Shown here: positions 61,186-64,000 of the stretch, piece by piece
Layout: each line of letters starts with the position of its first letter
Position numbering within the stretch: the stretch's first letter is position 1
Source: Gordionus sp. m RMFG-2023
Taxonomy: Eukaryota > Nematomorpha > Gordioida > Chordodea > Parachordodidae
Length of the DNA stretch: 64,000 nt
Direction: 5' to 3'
Assembly (NCBI RefSeq): GCF_954871325.1
Contig: NC_088776.1
Span: 49,928,569 to 49,992,568, forward strand
The notes under the pieces: model-generated
Told to the model about the DNA's origin: nothing
What the model saw: the letters and a program-made list of their open reading frames with translations, nothing else
The model's database searches: none
Program-made: the position numbers and the translations under genes

Positions 61186-62580
61186 TTCCCACGGGATACC
61201 AAATGAAGCGACATTATTTTTCGAGCACCTAAATCCGCAGGCATCCTCTATAGTATCAAACCAACCGTCATATTTAGAATTGATGGGAAACGTCCCCACG
61301 GAATGTTTTCAATTCCTTGGTCTAGGGTCCAGCTTCTGGTGAGACTTCACCTATATTGATTCAAATGCATCACTCAACCAAAGAAAATCATCAAATATAG
61401 CTTTGGTCCTTCTTACTCATTTATAATCATTGCCTGCTCCATTTTTACCACTTTATGCAAAGCTCAATGCTTTTTTAAAGAATTAGGGAGATGAATTCGC
61501 GGAAAGAGTATCATCCCAAGGAATCATTTTTTACTGCAAAGGCTTGCTACCGTGATTATTTGTTAAAACTTCCTGAGTTATATTCCTTCCATCGAATCTT
61601 GCATGCCTCTTTACACTTTATTTAAGTCTCCTTCCCAGTTTCTCTTTAGTATTCTTCTTTTTTAGACATTCTTTTTTTTAATCCTTCTTAATTGTAATTT
61701 TGCATTTATCGCCTTTATTAATTTTATCTACAAAAATTGTACGTTTTTTCTTTTTTAGATAAAGAAACAATTGAATAAGAAAAAAGGTTGATTGTTTCTT
61801 ATTTTTTTTAGTTAATAATTCAGTTATTTTTTTTATTTTTTATTTATTAAATAAAATATCGTGCGATAGACAATATAACATTATAAAAACAATATTAAAT
61901 ATAAATTTTATTTAAAAACATATAATATAAAAATCTTATTATAAATTCTTAAAATATTCTGGCCAATAATTTTTTAGGTGGGTTCCCAAAAACGAACCAT
62001 AGTTATATTTGAACTTATTCATTTGTATTTTTTGCCGTAGAATGAAAAATTCTCTTGGTTCATTAGTTATGTCTTGATTTTTGGACATAAAAATTTGTAT
62101 AAAGAAATGTATCCGTGTGTTGATAATATGATTTATGTGAACTTGATATTATAAGTTTTTCATTTTGCATGTTTCGGTTGTTAGTAAAATATTCAAAATT
62201 TTGTCTGAGGGAAAGAGGAGACACAAGTGAAGTCACAAATAAGAGATTTACCTGGCTTACAAGAGATGGAAGAATCAATCTGGTCTCAGACTATCCTCTG
62301 ATAATAGAATGGTAGGTTCAAAAATGTCTGCGATGTAAGCAGCTTTTAGGCTTTGACTTTTTATTATATTAATTGAGGCATGACGTTAGGGTCGGCCTTG
62401 ACTGTATAAACATTAAGCATATGCCTCCCCTTAGTTATTTGGATATAAGTCGCCTTTCCAGATTATAAAATTGATTGCTTTTATATAATTTTATTCTTCA
62501 CAGTTCAGATTAAAATTTTAAAGTTAATTGTTTATTTTTAAATATACATAATAGTGATTATAGAATAAATATTATAAGAT
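61186..62580. other. Between the VWC gene and the hAT element, no gene supported
   Basis: 61186-61560 is less AT-rich than the surroundings and may be 5' leader of the VWC gene or old element sequence. 61600-62500 is AT-rich with no recognised feature. Confidence 0.4.
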
Positions 62581-64000
62581 CAGGGCCGTAGCCAGGAATT
62601 TTCAGTTAGGGGGGCCAGCTGCTTAGGGGGGACACTATTTTTTTTTAAATAAAACAAATAATTAAGCATTCAATAGAAATTTTTTGCTATTTTTATTAAA
62701 AAAAATTATAATGTTATTTGAATACAAAATAATACTATAATATGAGCATACAAAATTAATACTATAATATAATACGACGATTTTTATTTTTAAATTTTAA
62801 CATAAATGAATTAAAGGATAAATTTTATGTTAATTTTTTTCTATAAGCCATTAATATTAAATTTTGCTTGCTTTGATCTTTCATCGACCCTTTAGTGCTC
62901 GCTAGAACTTTCTTTATTATAGGGAAAGAAGCCACACAAGAAGCCATTGGTACTCCAATGATGATGGCTGCTGAGTAGCATTTATACAATTCTTTAAATG
63001 CATGATGATATTTTTTTATACATAATATTTAAGATATTTTTAAAATTATGTGTTTCTTTAACTTCTGCAGCTAATAATCCTTTAGCTATATTCTTGATGT
63101 AAAGTTTCCATATTTAAGTTTAATAATTATTTTAATCTGGTCATTCTGTCCGATATAAAATAACTATCAAAGGAGGACAATGCATTAAAACTTGATAGAA
63201 GATTATAATCATCTTGTGTAAATCTATCTAAAAAATTATCAACAAAGTAATCAATAATTTCATAATAATTCCATTTTAAAGAACTCCAATTGGAGTTTTT
63301 TTCGCAATCAAATTATAATTTGTTTTGACTAAAAAATCTTGGAAATTTATAGGCGTTTTACGTACTATGATTCGTGGGGAGTGAGATTAAATTTTGCTAA
63401 AAGTTTTTCAGCCTTTATTCTAATCTAATCAATAGAATTATTCCTTCTTATATTTTTTTAAATATATTGATCGTGAAATCAATACAATTTTTAGCATCAA
63501 CTGATAAGTACCTACTGACTATAGATACTTATATAGTGGATCTATTGTTATTAATATCTCATAAATCATAATGCCTAATATAACTAATTTATTAACGTAA
63601 TGAGATAAAAGACCAGAGGCTTCCACAGAATCATGAGTGGAAACCTTTGAACTAAGAGTTCCATTAAAAAAGTAAACTAATACTTCACCAATAGCCTCAA
63701 AATTAACATAAATGATGCGAGATGTTTCTAAATGACCAGTCCACCTCTGGTCTAAAAGTCTCTTAAGAGTATGGCCTGCATATTTACAGGATACGTTAAA
63801 CGGCCTGTGTGCAATGCATCGAATAAATTTAAAAAAAATTGAAATGATAACAATATTATTATACCAATTTAGAACCACAAGATGCAACATGTGGTTGTAG
63901 CAATGTATAAAAGGAACTTTTTTATTAATTTATTTTTTGAGGGTTTGCACTCCTCCATTTCGGCCAGATATAACGTTTGCACTATCATATGCCTGGTTTA
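62581..64000 (-). mobile_element. hAT element entering from its 3' terminal repeat, continues past window end
   Basis: The terminal repeat CAGGGCCGTAGCCAGGAATT starts at 62581 and matches the CAGGGGCGTAGCCAGG consensus of hAT ends. On the minus strand, 63519-63890 reads as transposase: SCKYAGHTLKRLLDQRWTGH, IYVNFEAIGEVLVYF, EASGLLSHYVNKLVILGIMI. Further upstream, 63890-64000 gives YDSANVISGRNGGVQTL, the GQ-YD-NMSG region. Downstream, about 62870-63000, a degraded dimerisation tail reads ELYKCYSAAIIIGVPMASCV. At least one frameshift and several stops separate the blocks. Confidence 0.78.

Noticed and set aside
61099-61299. Smoothened/Frizzled-like exon (WFDTIEDACGFRC followed by a hydrophobic segment)
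   Set aside because: The spacing resembles Smoothened, but the frame is closed upstream by a stop without a usable acceptor and no further receptor exons were seen. The hydrophobic part fits better as the signal peptide of the VWC gene.
1-64000. CRISPR arrays, rRNA and tRNA genes
   Set aside because: The only regular arrays are the (TTCC)n tract, the 84-bp tandem repeat and short-word repeats, none with spacer structure. I found no cloverleaf I could defend by eye.

Overview
The window is AT-rich animal DNA: genes split by many short introns, low coding density, and abundant DNA-transposon debris. The best-supported gene is a complete unconventional myosin VIIa (MYO7A / Drosophila crinkled orthologue) on the minus strand, from the ATG at 27521 down to the stop codon at 2221. 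I could rebuild it as 40 coding exons whose GT/AG borders and reading phases agree at every junction (7,914 coding bases, about 2,637 residues). Short stretches resemble insect crinkled at least as closely as human MYO7A (both compared from memory). That, and a probable single-VWC-domain gene near 60.5-61.2 kb, suggest a protostome, possibly an arthropod; the species is not determined.

Layout: 1-2220 is 3' flank with repeats. 2221-27521 is the myosin VIIa gene; its introns hold small inverted-repeat elements and a (TTCC)n array of about 45 units. 27.5-60.4 kb holds no gene I can support. It is mostly plain AT-rich sequence with MITE families, a short hAT element nested inside another MITE (8-bp target duplication TTGGCGGC), a second decayed hAT (50.0-51.3 kb), a 748-bp hAT-type MITE with a perfect 8-bp duplication, GTAAC-based and TCGCGAA-based repeats, a LINE reverse-transcriptase relic (56.6-57.7 kb), and broken LTR-retroelement fossils (about 52.7-53.1, 53.6-56.3 and 58.0-60.0 kb). 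60.48-61.19 kb is the small secreted VWC-type gene on the minus strand. From 62581 to the window end runs a third hAT copy, entering at its terminal repeat.

Myosin VIIa is an actin motor whose tail (MyTH4-FERM-SH3-MyTH4-FERM) carries cargo and anchors to membrane adhesion links in actin protrusions. Here motor and tail are well conserved. Two things differ from the fly and human proteins: Asn/Ser/His-rich inserts sit inside the tail domains, and the segment after the fourth IQ motif, normally a fifth IQ plus a long charged helix, is replaced by a short Asn-rich linker. I saw no CRISPR array, rRNA or convincing tRNA, and no clear sign of a wholly new multi-gene system. The most unusual items are the remodelled myosin neck and tail, the small VWC gene, and the undescribed-looking repeat families.
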